Shown here one piece after another: positions 52,701 through 60,577 of a stretch of 64,000 nucleotides of DNA. The stretch lies in contig JAFRCC010000018.1 in NCBI GenBank assembly GCA_017404545.1, positions 1 through 64,000 of the forward strand. Reading direction: 5' to 3'. A program made the position numbers and the translations under genes. The notes below the pieces were generated by a model. The model had not been told where the DNA came from and ran no database searches. It saw only the letters and a list, made by a program, of their open reading frames with translations. The stretch is from Clostridia bacterium (GTDB taxonomy: Bacteria; Bacillota; Clostridia; TANB77; CAG-508). The stretch's first letter is position 1, and every line of letters begins with the position of its first letter.

Positions 52701-54726
52701 GTACTCCTTCTTTAAATGTAACTTTACTTGTTGTCATTTCTGACACATAATCTGTGTTTGATGTTAATGCTTTTGTTTTTAGATTTAATGATCCAATCTC
52801 TATCCAGTTATCTTCACCATTAAATTTGGCGTAGAATGTGATAACTTCATCATCTTCGCAAGTAGCAGCTTTAGTATTAAATCTTTGATAAAACTCATCA
52901 TATTCTGCATCTTGGTTGTTTATATTGTATGTAAAATATTCTAAATAATAATCGTTTGCACTCATTTGAATTTCATCATCTTCAAGATACAAAGCATCAT
53001 CCCATGTATCGTATGATACAGTTTTATATCCATAATCATCTGGATTATCTAATGAACCACCCTCTTTTAAGGTCCATGGATAACCATAACCAATTGTTTC
53101 AGTATAATACTTAAATCCTTTAAGTTCAGTTACGCCTGTCTCTTGATAATTTTGTAACTTATCTAAATCGTAATTTGCATAATCCCAATGGTATAAAAAT
53201 CTACTATACCAATTATTATTACCATACTTATAGTCATAAAAGCTTCCTGTTGGTGGTACAAAACTTGGGTCCCAGCTAAATGTATTAGATGAGGTTTGTT
53301 TTGTATCATCATCAACTTGATCTATTGGGTCTACTGTTGCAGTTACTGTATTTTTTAGTTTATATGCAATAGGTGAATATGTGCTCTTTTTATGACGTGT
53401 TAACACATAATCATATCTATATTCATTCGTTATTTGACTTTCCACAGAATTCTTCTGAGAAAAATATTTTTCACCAGATAATCTATATCCAACTAACTCA
53501 TAATCTTCACCTGATGTTCCGTCAGTTAAATCTTCTACAACATCTTCCAAACTAAAGTTATACATTTGTGTTGGTGTTCCAATATATGACTGTATCTCCC
53601 ATACTAGATAATAGTAATCATCACTGTCAGCAGGAGTTTCTGCCATCCATTGTGGATTCCAACTTCTATGTAATGCAGGATAACGTTTTTGTGTACTTGT
53701 TAATTTAGCGGTTGTATTAATGAATACATTTGTATCATCAGTCATACTACTTAGTGTTTCATCACCAGTATCAAGCGATAAAATTGCATAGAATGGATCT
53801 GATGCTGTTCCTCCATCTTTAACTAATCCAGTATTTGATGAATCATAATCTTTATAATACAAAGTCTGCTTGCTTGTTGAATATGCAATTTCAAAATAAC
53901 CATTCACAGCAGCTGGAATTTCTTTAGGATTATATACAACAATATAATCATCTAGTTCCTTATACACAAACTCTGTAGTTCCATTCTCTGCATTAAATTC
54001 CTCAAGTGTTGGAAGTGACATAGTAAATTCATCTGCTAAATTTCCAGCTCTATCTCTTAAAATCTTCTTTGGAATTGTTATTTGCAAACTTCCAGCAGAT
54101 AATTCTTTTAAACCAGATGTAGCATAATTTACACGGAATGTAAAATCATGACCAGATGATGGACTATTAGCATTCCATACAAAATTATCATTTTCATCTT
54201 TGCTAGCACCTGATATAAAATTACTACCAAAAATTCTAATCTCATAATCATCATTTCTCGATTTGAATTTATTGCTAGCTTTCAAAGATTCGATATCTTG
54301 TTTAGTTGTTGGTTTAATCTCAATATTAACGTTCCTATTTGATTGAAAATCCTCTTCTCCGCTCTGATTTTCATCATTCTGCGTATTAGCAGTGTCTCTT
54401 GGACTAGACATTAAACGTGGTCTTTGATCATCTGGCTCAAGTTTTGGCTCATCCTCATGCTCTTCATTGCCATCCACGCTTTCTTCTCCAACAATTTTAC
54501 TATCTTCATCAGCTAACGGTTCAGAATCATCTTTGTCTACATCTTCTGGCTTCTCCCCATCAGAGTTACTTTCAGATGTACCGTCCAAAGAATCATTGCT
54601 CTGAACAATTTCTTCATCCGTTCCCTTTATTTCGTCAGCCGCGTATACGATAGTTGTTGATAATGATGACATTAATATTAGCACCGCTAATATTAAACTA
54701 GTGATTTTAACAAACACTTTCTCCAT
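46708..54726 (-). CDS. Giant wall-anchored adhesin with SpaA/Cna_B, leucine-rich and FctA-like domains
   Basis: The 2672-residue surface protein begins with a signal peptide (1-29, VYAADE) and an acidic linker, followed by a large adhesin region (about 160-1140). Three SpaA/Cna_B domains lie near 1145-1460. A Cna_B-like start (ITITKEWEDDKTNEERPDPT, near 1470) is followed by nine or ten 24-26-residue BspA-type repeats (SLTSLDVSSFDTSKVTNM-like, near 1590-1840) and then the Cna_B end (NADWFVWEEPVPAGYISNY). Three or more further beta domains and a pilin-like FctA domain (ETGTYVYEIREIVDETKAYV) precede an acidic spacer and a sorting tail ASTKTGD, hydrophobic helix, basic end. The tail lacks a regular LPXTG. 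Confidence 0.88.
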   Translation of the reverse strand: MEKVFVKITSLILAVLILMSSLSTTIVYAADEIKGTDEEIVQSNDSLDGTSESNSDGEKPEDVDKDDSEPLADEDSKIVGEESVDGNEEHEDEPKLEPDDQRPRLMSSPRDTANTQNDENQSGEEDFQSNRNVNIEIKPTTKQDIESLKASNKFKSRNDDYEIRIFGSNFISGASKDENDNFVWNANSPSSGHDFTFRVNYATSGLKELSAGSLQITIPKKILRDRAGNLADEFTMSLPTLEEFNAENGTTEFVYKELDDYIVVYNPKEIPAAVNGYFEIAYSTSKQTLYYKDYDSSNTGLVKDGGTASDPFYAILSLDTGDETLSSMTDDTNVFINTTAKLTSTQKRYPALHRSWNPQWMAETPADSDDYYYLVWEIQSYIGTPTQMYNFSLEDVVEDLTDGTSGEDYELVGYRLSGEKYFSQKNSVESQITNEYRYDYVLTRHKKSTYSPIAYKLKNTVTATVDPIDQVDDDTKQTSSNTFSWDPSFVPPTGSFYDYKYGNNNWYSRFLYHWDYANYDLDKLQNYQETGVTELKGFKYYTETIGYGYPWTLKEGGSLDNPDDYGYKTVSYDTWDDALYLEDDEIQMSANDYYLEYFTYNINNQDAEYDEFYQRFNTKAATCEDDEVITFYAKFNGEDNWIEIGSLNLKTKALTSNTDYVSEMTTSKVTFKEGVHATGWRFTTKNKHYSTVIAVTPYFVLTNSEYVQEKIQNKDKIKIQNFVNMIVKDNENNIIFTHANSAIDYARVTYYSSDITKDIASVSNSRSKRVYTITWKVNAWERATAGTGEAEYVWQDSGIFYDLIPLGGTIDLDSIQIQTQDGFLPENSYSYKVIDNYKNSGRSMLIVRVKDQAQYYNVYYNTLHTWDSMKDYGRDVLNPVAYETGNEKITNGYPDDGGKLSLLNKVLYTDLDESTDEKKFIYAEQKHVINALTAAASGLDKKVKAEKSSSYVYSTEVEPDGRYSYKLRYQNTYMNKAKNLIWYDSLENFEVINSSAQTSVTSSWHGTLQSIDITQLKNKGIDVKVYISTIENLDLESHNDLTDTSVWQLVNEGTNLEQTKAIAIDITKKTDGEDFILDSGDSVTAILYMRAPSEISEEIEENPYTYNNVYIKNTIIDSMDSSEDYFIHQDYTKVKYHVIADVPFRKVNEQDETEGIKDITFRLYGTSRYGTEVDTYATSDKDGYVLFKDIEAGTYVLQEYEGLIDWVEDHTEHEVVIDIHKNVYIDNQLVIDSDTIKITNTPRIHTDVKMYKKDLVSKVKVVEGAKFKLEGTSDYGNEIVMYATSNEMGELTFDNLEKGKYELNEIEVPEGYVLGEEKYQVIVDENANYNVLLMSEDELIPTYENGKYNLYNEPLHKFTIVKKDSYDGSLIVGAKFRVHGVSNYGTSYDKEVTSVSGGLAMFDELEAGTYILEETFVPEITDDGGNTITYILDENKYIVTIAKDGTTTIEGLEKNQYGNFEFFNDRNKGQITITKEWEDDKTNEERPDPTIKVSTKKPHRITYVYFRDNYSSSSSLLRYIDSNYGSKITGEFKRNTTLTEDEVIALGATRLDIDYNNPDARYKIYGWIDEDGNCYWWSNAEVALLTDRSYKMFYNLKNIKSIDLTGIDTSKVTNMRSMFSGCSSLTSLDLRSFDTSNVTDMGFMFGEYGDGCSSLVSLDVSSFDTSNVTNMISMFSSCSSLTSLDVSSFDTSKVTNMRNMFYGCSSLTSLDVSNFDTSKVTYMRSMFSSCSSLTSLDLRSFDTSNVTDMSWMFSSSSSLTSLDLSNFDTSKVTIMNDMFANCSGLTSLDVSSFDTSSVTHMDNMFYYCNSLTSLDVSSFDTSKVKYMSYMFYYCSGLTTIYASNNFVTDKVIRSYEMFYSCTNLVGGNGTTYNLSLIMDKTYARIDTTETPGYFTEKTPQSGALNTNNVNLLAVNDAMDKTNSDDTSVTISRTDYLQTKYMTAGNTADGEITYSTSDTNYDDQGNEIHWVKADNVWTYTLYVEDPNADWFVWEEPVPAGYISNYTIDNPGEVENQQIKIVNILSKDPSGGSSGSSDDEDITVKYGNLSVTKVLKDHEGNILSKDDDGTEFTVTVRLTAPSGYESLFSGTKIFGDYVFKDGVGTIKLHAGDTITIPGIIEGTTYSVVEKDLGPYESSCDSNSGSISTELDSGVIYINVKKQTKPGDPGEPDDPSQKYVDVKLDKVVTGAFEDDNEYTFEVTLSNLLSNQIYVIEKYSRDNTVIEEINYVSDDYGSSNVQIKLKNGEHIVLKDLPVGARYKVFEYAGDYTSSYSIVDSNNKNKISSTANLNTKENKSLSTATEVVDEDESITITFTNRKSAVQNLKLVKQVTNLDDTNSYIFEIEFSNMPEGTSFNSSVGKVTADQDGLAELTVYLAGGEEVEFYNIPVGTKYQVTELASTAIASYVIVDSNGMNKIEKVSGANTNPKTALSTELETVNQGEEATITFINDTTTIDEDDMQDSVETSIGITKIVLDENDEVLENCEDSFKFELKAKDETSPIPESTEVTITGNGTGSFGTITFTETGTYVYEIREIVDETKAYVYDDSEYVIVYEVTKPEGLLEITKIVTKNGFRADAIIFTNKVVAEQDDNKSDDGTSDEDKDDNKGTNERDDNSNESTDEKTSDDDSKESSEDGDKLASTKTGDVIMNYVIDIVIAGIILVISVKSRKEELK

Positions 54727-54802
54727 ATAATACCTCCTTTCAAAGCTTTAATAAAAGCTTTATAGGTGAATATTTATTATATATAAAGCTATTCCACCTA
54801 TA

Positions 54803-54831
54803 ATTTTACATCTTTTCTATAATTATGTCAA
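54803..54831 (-). promoter_or_regulatory. Promoter of the giant adhesin gene
   Basis: Minus strand TTGACA (54831-54826), 17-base spacer, TAAAAT (54808-54803). The 5' leader contains CACCTATA/TATAGGTG (about 54761-54802) and AAAGCTTT repeated, forming hairpins before the AAAGGAGG site. Confidence 0.75.
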
Positions 54832-54941
54832 CCTGCGTATCTGCACTTATTTTATGCCTTAACTGCCGAAATACAAACTTCCATAGGGAACAATAGTGGG
54901 CATTATAATAATTGCAAAAGATAAAATTTAATGCAAAAAAA

Positions 54942-54975
54942 AGATTATATAGTTCTCTATATAATCTCTTTTAAA
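54942..54975. terminator. Bidirectional terminator
   Basis: AGATTATATAG (54942-54952) / CTATATAATCT (54957-54967), loop TTCT, A run on the left and CTTTT on the right. On the minus strand it ends the hydrolase gene at 55017. Confidence 0.8.
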
Positions 54976-55016
54976 ATATCTTCAATTTTATTCTTTGTAA
55001 TTATATTTTATCATTT

Positions 55017-55790
55017 TTATTCCATACAATCATCTATACATTTTAAAACAGGTTTCATCCATTTATCATCATAAAGCCATACCTCATGCTTCATATCGAA
55101 TTCGTGTATATCTGGATTTTTAAAATGCTTATGATACCTTTGTAAATATTTTTCTCCCATTTTCTTAGCATATATTACATGAATTTTTGTTTTTTCTACA
55201 TCTATATTATCATCAAGTGGTGTGATATAATCAGAATAAAATTCTCTAGTTATTGTTTTTGGATTTAAACTTGCCATATTATCAATAAATGAATCCGCAA
55301 AATCTAAGGATTTTTTTCCTTCCCCTATTGCCCCTTTTTTCTGTAATTTATTTTTTAATTTTTGTCTTTTCTTTTCGCTTGTGCAAGCTCCTGATAGCAT
55401 TGGAGAAACGATAGCAGTTAAAATCTTAGCAAATATTTTTCCGCCTTGGTCTAAATCAGAGCCACCTATAAAGCCATGTTCGATATGTATTATTTTTCTT
55501 TGAATTAGTAATCCAACAAAACTTCCACCCAAAGACGAACCATAAGCGCCATCTATTTTTCCATCATGATTTTCTAATATATAGTTTTCTATTTTTGATG
55601 TAACCGTAGGAACATCTGTGAAAACCTTTGTATTATCTCCCTCAAATCCATCATAATTAACAGCTATAATCCAATATTTTTTTGATAATTCATCTATTAT
55701 ATTTTTAAAATTTAATTGCCACGTACAAGCTGTTCCTGGTAATAAAATTAATTTTTTTCCTTCCTTATTTCCAAATTCCTTAAAATCCAT
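55017..55790 (-). CDS. Alpha/beta hydrolase-like protein
   Basis: ATG 55790 follows GAAGGGAGAAATAAT (an upstream start at 55811 includes it). The 257-residue protein has the alpha/beta-hydrolase outline: LILLPGTACTWQLNF near 13-27, the nucleophile elbow AYGSSLGGSFVG near 81-92, and a late His in DMKHEVWLYD. The lid carries a lysine-rich insertion (KKRQKLKNKLQKKG). Substrate unknown. It follows another hydrolase in the same direction with a 78-base gap. Confidence 0.75.
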   Translation of the reverse strand: MDFKEFGNKEGKKLILLPGTACTWQLNFKNIIDELSKKYWIIAVNYDGFEGDNTKVFTDVPTVTSKIENYILENHDGKIDGAYGSSLGGSFVGLLIQRKIIHIEHGFIGGSDLDQGGKIFAKILTAIVSPMLSGACTSEKKRQKLKNKLQKKGAIGEGKKSLDFADSFIDNMASLNPKTITREFYSDYITPLDDNIDVEKTKIHVIYAKKMGEKYLQRYHKHFKNPDIHEFDMKHEVWLYDDKWMKPVLKCIDDCME

Positions 55791-55868
55791 ATTATTTCTC
55801 CCTTCGTGCAACTAAATGTAATTTATGTATAAATATTCTAATGCTCTTTTTTCTCCGCATTACTCCTT

Positions 55869-56858
55869 TTATTTCAAATTCTCATTTAGAAAAGATTCTA
55901 TTTTATCAAAAGGTATCTTATCTTTTTGATCATACAAATCTGTATGAGTAGCATTTGGCACAATGACTAATTCTTTGTTATCTGTATATTTACAATCTTT
56001 AATCATATAGTTATAAGCATCTTTTCCCATATAGCAAGAATGTGCTATTTCGCCATGAACTATCATTACAGCATTTCTTATCTCATTTGAATAATGTAAT
56101 AATCTTACATTCATCATTGAAGTATTTGTTTGAACAGCCCAACCTCCATTAGAGTTTAAACTTCTCTTATGATAACCTCTTGGAGTTTTGTAATATGCAT
56201 GATATCCTTGCAAAAATTCAGGAGCATTTTCTGGTAATGGATCTATAACTCCACCAGCCAATTTATATTCTCCAGTTTTATAGTCTTCATTTCTTTGATT
56301 ATTTAAAGCAACTCTTTGGTTATATCTTGCTTCTTCATTATCTTGCTCATCAAAATATCCATTTCCTGCCACTCTTGACATATCATACATAGTAGAAACA
56401 ATAGTTGCTTTAACTCTTGTATCTATACAAGCTGTTTGAAGTGCCATTCCACCCCATCCACAGATTCCAATAATTCCAATTTTATCTGAATCAACATTAT
56501 CAAGACTTATTAAAAAATCTACTGCTGATTGAAAATCTTCAACATTAATATCAAACGAAGTCATATATCTTGGCGTTCCGCTAGATTCACCCGTAAAAGA
56601 CGGATCAAATGCAATTGCCAAGAATCCTCTTTCTGCCATTTCTTGTGCATATAAACCAGAAGATTGTTCCTTAACAGCACCATAAGGGCCACATACAGCT
56701 ATAGCCGAAAGCTTACCTTCATATTGTTTTGGCTCATATAAATCTGCAGCAAGTGTAATTCCAAAATGATTTTTAAATGTAACCTTTCTATGGTTTACCT
56801 TATCACTTTTAGGAAACACTTTATCCCATTCATCAGTTAATTTTAATTCTTCACTCAT
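55869..56858 (-). CDS. Alpha/beta hydrolase (dienelactone/CocE-like)
   Basis: ATG 56858 follows GTGGAGGTATATTTG (start 56879 rejected). The 329-residue protein has FKNHFGITLAADLYEP, AVCGPYGAVKEQSSGLYA, FDPSFTGESSGTPRY, nucleophile elbow GICGWGGMALQTA with Cys or Gly context near 140 in place of the common GxSxG, and His in NATHTDLYD near 309. This is the layout of the YuxL/DLH-like hydrolase family with acid and His near the end. GxCxG points to a cysteine nucleophile as in dienelactone hydrolase. Substrate unknown. Confidence 0.82.
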   Translation of the reverse strand: MSEELKLTDEWDKVFPKSDKVNHRKVTFKNHFGITLAADLYEPKQYEGKLSAIAVCGPYGAVKEQSSGLYAQEMAERGFLAIAFDPSFTGESSGTPRYMTSFDINVEDFQSAVDFLISLDNVDSDKIGIIGICGWGGMALQTACIDTRVKATIVSTMYDMSRVAGNGYFDEQDNEEARYNQRVALNNQRNEDYKTGEYKLAGGVIDPLPENAPEFLQGYHAYYKTPRGYHKRSLNSNGGWAVQTNTSMMNVRLLHYSNEIRNAVMIVHGEIAHSCYMGKDAYNYMIKDCKYTDNKELVIVPNATHTDLYDQKDKIPFDKIESFLNENLK

Positions 56859-56907
56859 CAAATATACCTCCACTATCAATATTCTTCGTTTGAATTTTAT
56901 AATAAAA

Positions 56908-56936
56908 GACTAATAATAGCAACCTATCATCAGTCC
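56908..56936 (-). terminator. Terminator of the TetR-DUF998 operon
   Basis: On the minus strand GACTGATGATAG and CTATTATTAGTC form an imperfect stem followed by TTTTAT. Confidence 0.6.
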
Positions 56937-56977
56937 TTTTTTATTTGTTTGCATTACTAAACTCTTCTTCATAAATT

Positions 56978-57610
56978 TTAATCTTTAAAAACTTTAAATC
57001 CATATAATCCTAATATTCCTGTAAATAACACAGCACTGTACGTACTAAATCTTTCAAATATACCAAATATTTCTTTCGAAACACTCTGACTCCCTACTGT
57101 ACCTATAAACATTAAAATTAAAGATATTATTGCAAGTATTCCTAGTAGCTTATGTTTATTTTCTCCTTTTAAAGATTCAACTGCAATTATTATCAAAGAA
57201 ATAATTGATAATACTACAACAAATACAGTTAAAACATAAACATGTATTATAGATTGAATACTACCATCAAACCCACTACTTGATAATGGAAATAATGCAT
57301 AACCAATTGCAGATATAAAATTCATTATTGAAAATAGATATACACCTAATCTTAATATTTTTTTATTTTCATTTTTTATTAAAATACAAAGTAAAGCAGA
57401 GCATAAACAACTTAATATTTTATATACTGTTACAAATCCACTTGCAATTACAAATGATGGGCTATCTGTTGCGGTTAAATCACTGACAGCTCGGCTCATC
57501 CAGTTATAGCCTGGATAATTCATTGCCCCTACTGTATCGTGTAATAAATAAAAAACTATACTAAAAACACCACTTAAACACAACCAATTAATTAATTTTT
57601 TCTTTTCCAT
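56978..57610 (-). CDS. DUF998 family membrane protein
   Basis: The 210-residue protein has six predicted membrane helices (near 8-26, 48-70, 80-100, 115-140, 148-168 and 185-205). The segment NYPGYNWMSRAVSDLTATDS is typical of DUF998. The protein follows the TetR gene after 6 bases and is probably its regulated target. DUF998 proteins have no established function; a role in export of or protection from a small compound is possible. Confidence 0.8.
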   Translation of the reverse strand: MEKKKLINWLCLSGVFSIVFYLLHDTVGAMNYPGYNWMSRAVSDLTATDSPSFVIASGFVTVYKILSCLCSALLCILIKNENKKILRLGVYLFSIMNFISAIGYALFPLSSSGFDGSIQSIIHVYVLTVFVVVLSIISLIIIAVESLKGENKHKLLGILAIISLILMFIGTVGSQSVSKEIFGIFERFSTYSAVLFTGILGLYGFKVFKD

Positions 57611-57616
57611 CTTTCG

Positions 57617-58204
57617 TTACTCCTTACTATACTGATTACAAAACCATTTTATATAATCCTGTATCAAATTTTTATCATATTTTTCGTTAACTTTTTTACA
57701 ATCAAATTCATAATCAATTAAAGAATGAATTGTCATTGCAAATGAAGTGGCCGCAACATCAATGTTATCTATGTATATTTTTTTATTATCCTGTAATACT
57801 TTAAACAACATTTTAGTTGCACTAACCATTTTATTAGTCTCTTCAATTATAATTTGTGTAGCTTCAGGGTTTATTGTTCTTTCAGAATAAATCACTTTAT
57901 AGAATCTAATCAAATTCTCATCACTAACCATTTTCTTATAGTTAAGAACCGCAGCCTTAAGTATTTCTTCAGCACTTTTATCTTTAATAAAATCAAAATT
58001 GTTAACTGATATATTTTCTTTTGACTTTTCTCTAATAAGCTCATACATTTCTTTTATTAGAGCCTCTTTTGATTCAAAATGATTATATAAAGATGGTTTC
58101 TTTATTCCAACCTTTTCAGCTATTTGAGACATTGATAAACTTTTCAATCCATATTCAGCTGCTAATTCCAGTGTTGCATATATAATCTCTTCTTTCTTAT
58201 TCAT
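57617..58204 (-). CDS. TetR/AcrR family repressor
   Basis: ATG 58204 follows GGGGGTG. The 195-residue protein has the TetR helix-turn-helix at about 8-52 (ATLELAAEYGLKSLSMSQIA, then KKPSLYNHFESKEALI). The rest is the helical ligand-binding domain. It lies under a promoter whose spacer is a perfect palindrome, so it almost surely represses its own operon with DUF998. Confidence 0.92.
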   Translation of the reverse strand: MNKKEEIIYATLELAAEYGLKSLSMSQIAEKVGIKKPSLYNHFESKEALIKEMYELIREKSKENISVNNFDFIKDKSAEEILKAAVLNYKKMVSDENLIRFYKVIYSERTINPEATQIIIEETNKMVSATKMLFKVLQDNKKIYIDNIDVAATSFAMTIHSLIDYEFDCKKVNEKYDKNLIQDYIKWFCNQYSKE

Positions 58205-58229
58205 ATAAATCACCCCCAAATTCTTAATC

Positions 58230-58259
58230 AGTATACTACCGTTCGGTAGTATATGTCAA
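58230..58259 (-). promoter_or_regulatory. TetR promoter with operator in its spacer
   Basis: Minus strand TTGACA (58259-58254), 18-base spacer, TATACT (58235-58230). The palindrome TATACTACCG-TT-CGGTAGTATA (58232-58253) fills the spacer, so bound repressor would block polymerase. Confidence 0.88.
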
Positions 58260-58363
58260 TAAAAAAAGAAGCTGATTAAAAATCAACTTCTAAATGTTCT
58301 TTTATTTGATTTTGTTTACAATACAAAAATCTTGTTAACATCTTGATAACTTGTAATTTATCG

Positions 58364-59164
58364 TTATGCTTTATCAAATATATCTTTTGGTGGGATAACT
58401 TTAGGTGGGTTATCTAAATCCATCACTCTATTATTCTCCAAATTTTCATACCCTAATGGAGTATGAGTTGATAAATAAACTGTTGGATGATTTCTAATAA
58501 ACTCTCTTACATTATCTAATGTTTCTCTTGCAAGATTTATATCTTCATAAACAACAGATAATTTATTTTCATATAATGCCTCATCTGTATAAGTAATATC
58601 TCCATGAATCATATAGTATAATCCATTTTTTTCAACAATAACTATACTATTTCCCATAGTATGTCCTTGTGCTTTTATTAAATATATTCCATCTTCAATT
58701 TTTTCGCATTTTTTAAAGTTATAATATGCTCCATCTTTGTATTGAACTGGAATTATATTTGCTATATTCTTTAGCACTGGTGTTTCACTTTCTTCCTCTG
58801 AACAATAAATCTTTGCATTTGGAAAGCTCTTTAATGCTCCTGAATGGTCTGGGTGTTTGTGTGTTAAAAGTATTTTTGTAACTTGCTCTGGCTTATAGCC
58901 TAAACTTTTAAATACATCAATATAATCAGCTATTTTAGTTCCATTATATATTGCTAAATTAGGATTATACTGTCCTTCTGGTGTTCCTACATCCATACCT
59001 GTATCAACAAGTATTATTTCTTTTCCTGTATCAATTAAATAGTTTGTTAAACCTGCTCTATATTTTATATTATTATCAAACTTCTCTTTGCCTTCTTCTC
59101 CTCCAAAAGCAAATCCCTGTGTCATAAATCCATCTTTATAAAATTTTATAGCTTTAATTTCCAT
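58364..59164 (-). CDS. MBL-fold metallohydrolase (lactonase-like)
   Basis: The 266-residue protein has the metallo-beta-lactamase signature LTHKHPDHSGAL near 102-113 (HxHxDH variant), Asp in ILVDTGMDVG near 52, His in GHTMGNSIV near 169, Asp in MIHGDITYTDE near 192 and a final His in YLSTHTPLG near 240. Spacing fits the AHL-lactonase/glyoxalase-II-like branch. Gene order behind rubrerythrin and rubredoxin suggests a link with oxygen or thiol stress. A quorum-quenching function cannot be claimed. Confidence 0.85.
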   Translation of the reverse strand: MEIKAIKFYKDGFMTQGFAFGGEEGKEKFDNNIKYRAGLTNYLIDTGKEIILVDTGMDVGTPEGQYNPNLAIYNGTKIADYIDVFKSLGYKPEQVTKILLTHKHPDHSGALKSFPNAKIYCSEEESETPVLKNIANIIPVQYKDGAYYNFKKCEKIEDGIYLIKAQGHTMGNSIVIVEKNGLYYMIHGDITYTDEALYENKLSVVYEDINLARETLDNVREFIRNHPTVYLSTHTPLGYENLENNRVMDLDNPPKVIPPKDIFDKA

Positions 59165-59169
59165 TTTAT

Positions 59170-59310
59170 TTAGTCCTCCACAGGTTCAAAGTTATCTTTT
59201 CCAACACCACATAAAGGACATACCCAATCTTCTGGTAAATCTTTAAATTCTACTCCATTATTTTCAGCTGGATCATAAATATATCCACATATTTTACATT
59301 TATATTTCAT
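59170..59310 (-). CDS. Rubredoxin
   Basis: A 46-residue protein with two CxxC knuckles, [18 protein letters not shown] and [18 protein letters not shown], which bind one iron in rubredoxins and carry electrons to rubrerythrin-type peroxidases. ATG 59310 follows GGAGGTAAAAGTTT. It sits between the rubrerythrin-like gene and the MBL gene, in one operon. Confidence 0.95.
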   Translation of the reverse strand: MKYKCKICGYIYDPAENNGVEFKDLPEDWVCPLCGVGKDNFEPVED

Positions 59311-59331
59311 AAACTTTTACCTCCATTATTT

Positions 59332-59790
59332 TTATATTTCAGACATTTCAATTAGATAATTCTCATATCCAACTTTCTTTATAAATTCAAGATGTTTATT
59401 TACCCATGCACAATGTTCTTCTTCGTCTTTTATAAATTCATTAAACATTTCTCTTGTTACATAATCGTCATCAAAAGAGTTCGCTATTTTATTCATTGCA
59501 GGAATACCTTCAATAAATTCATTAGCCCATCTTTGCAATAAATCTTTCGCATCATCATGGATTTCTTGTGGATTAAATCCATATTCTGGCTTTCCTCCAA
59601 GAGCAACAACTCTTGCTGTACATTTTTCAGCTTCCTCTAGCTCCTCTTTTGCTTCTTCCATACATTTATCTGCAAGTTTAACAAGTCCTTGTTTTCTAAA
59701 AATAGCTGCATGTATTCTATCAGCTTGTGATGTTGAATACCAATCCTTTGCAAAATTATTTAATACTTTAACTTTTTCTTCTAAATTCAT
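59332..59790 (-). CDS. Rubrerythrin/ferritin-like diiron protein
   Basis: The 152-residue helical protein has a ferritin-like four-helix pattern: ADRIHAAIFRKQGLVKLADK, EEAKEELEEAEKCTARV, and EFIKDEEEHCAWVNKHLEFI with the iron-binding ExxH near 130. It lacks its own rubredoxin domain, which the next gene supplies. It probably reduces peroxide or stores iron in this anaerobe. ATG follows AAGGAGGTAATTTT. Divergent TetR gene lies on the other side of the promoter region. Confidence 0.8.
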   Translation of the reverse strand: MNLEEKVKVLNNFAKDWYSTSQADRIHAAIFRKQGLVKLADKCMEEAKEELEEAEKCTARVVALGGKPEYGFNPQEIHDDAKDLLQRWANEFIEGIPAMNKIANSFDDDYVTREMFNEFIKDEEEHCAWVNKHLEFIKKVGYENYLIEMSEI

Positions 59791-59851
59791 AGAAAATTAC
59801 CTCCTTCTTATATTTTCAATTATCTTTGAAAATATTTAATAATATGTTATA

Positions 59852-59880
59852 ATTATATTACACATGTATTATAAAATCAA
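59852..59880 (-). promoter_or_regulatory. Promoter of the rubrerythrin operon
   Basis: Minus strand TTGATT (59880-59875), 17-base spacer, TATAAT (59857-59852). Sequences such as TTACAAATATTAACG in the divergent spacer (59891-59935) are possible operator halves for the TetR protein. Confidence 0.65.
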
Positions 59881-59951
59881 TTTACAATATTATGATATTT
59901 GTTAGATATGTTACAAATATTAACGAAATGTAATATAAAAGGAGAACATCT

Positions 59952-60539
59952 ATGAAAAATCAATCAGATTTAAGAGCTATTAAGACAGAAGAAAATTTAA
60001 GAACCGCGTTAATTTATTTATTACATGAAAAAGAATTAAAGAAAATCTCTGTAAAGGATATATGCGATAAAGCTAAATGTAGTAGAAATGCCTTTTACTT
60101 TCATTATCAATATAAAGAAGATTTATACGATGCTATTATTGATACTGTTTCTGACATTATTGTTGAATCACTAATTCCTATTGTTCCTACTGAAAATATG
60201 CTCGATAATATGTCTATTTATACTTATTCAGAAAAGCTAGTTAATGGTTTTAATTCTATATCAGATGATTTAAAATCTTTATTGACAAATGATAATGGAG
60301 AATTAGAAAAGAAAATAACATTAAGTTGCTATAAAAATATTTCCTCAAATATCCTTACCTTTTATAATATTAATGAATCCCAAAAAGTTCATTTAATTTC
60401 AAGTTATCTGGCATCTTCTTTAGTAGGTTTTATGCTTAATTTTATTAACAATGATGAAACCAATAAAGAAATGGCTACTCAAATCTTATCTAAACTTTTA
60501 GAAGGTGCTAATAGTTCTGTACATGAATTATTACTATAA
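59952..60539 (+). CDS. TetR/AcrR family regulator, divergent
   Basis: The 195-residue protein has a TetR-type helix-turn-helix near 13-60 (NLRTALIYLLHEKELKKISV, then KAKCSRNAFYFHYQYKEDLY) and a helical C-terminal domain. The ATG follows AAAAGGAG. It is divergent from the rubrerythrin operon and probably controls it, itself or both. The ligand is unknown. Confidence 0.88.
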   Translation: MKNQSDLRAIKTEENLRTALIYLLHEKELKKISVKDICDKAKCSRNAFYFHYQYKEDLYDAIIDTVSDIIVESLIPIVPTENMLDNMSIYTYSEKLVNGFNSISDDLKSLLTNDNGELEKKITLSCYKNISSNILTFYNINESQKVHLISSYLASSLVGFMLNFINNDETNKEMATQILSKLLEGANSSVHELLL

Positions 60540-60544
60540 TGCAA

Positions 60545-60577
60545 AAGCCCTATTCAAATGAATAAGGCTTATTTTTT
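60545..60577. terminator. Bidirectional terminator
   Basis: AAGCCCTATTC (60545-60555) / GAATAAGGCTT (60560-60570), one mismatch, then ATTTTTTA. Confidence 0.75.
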
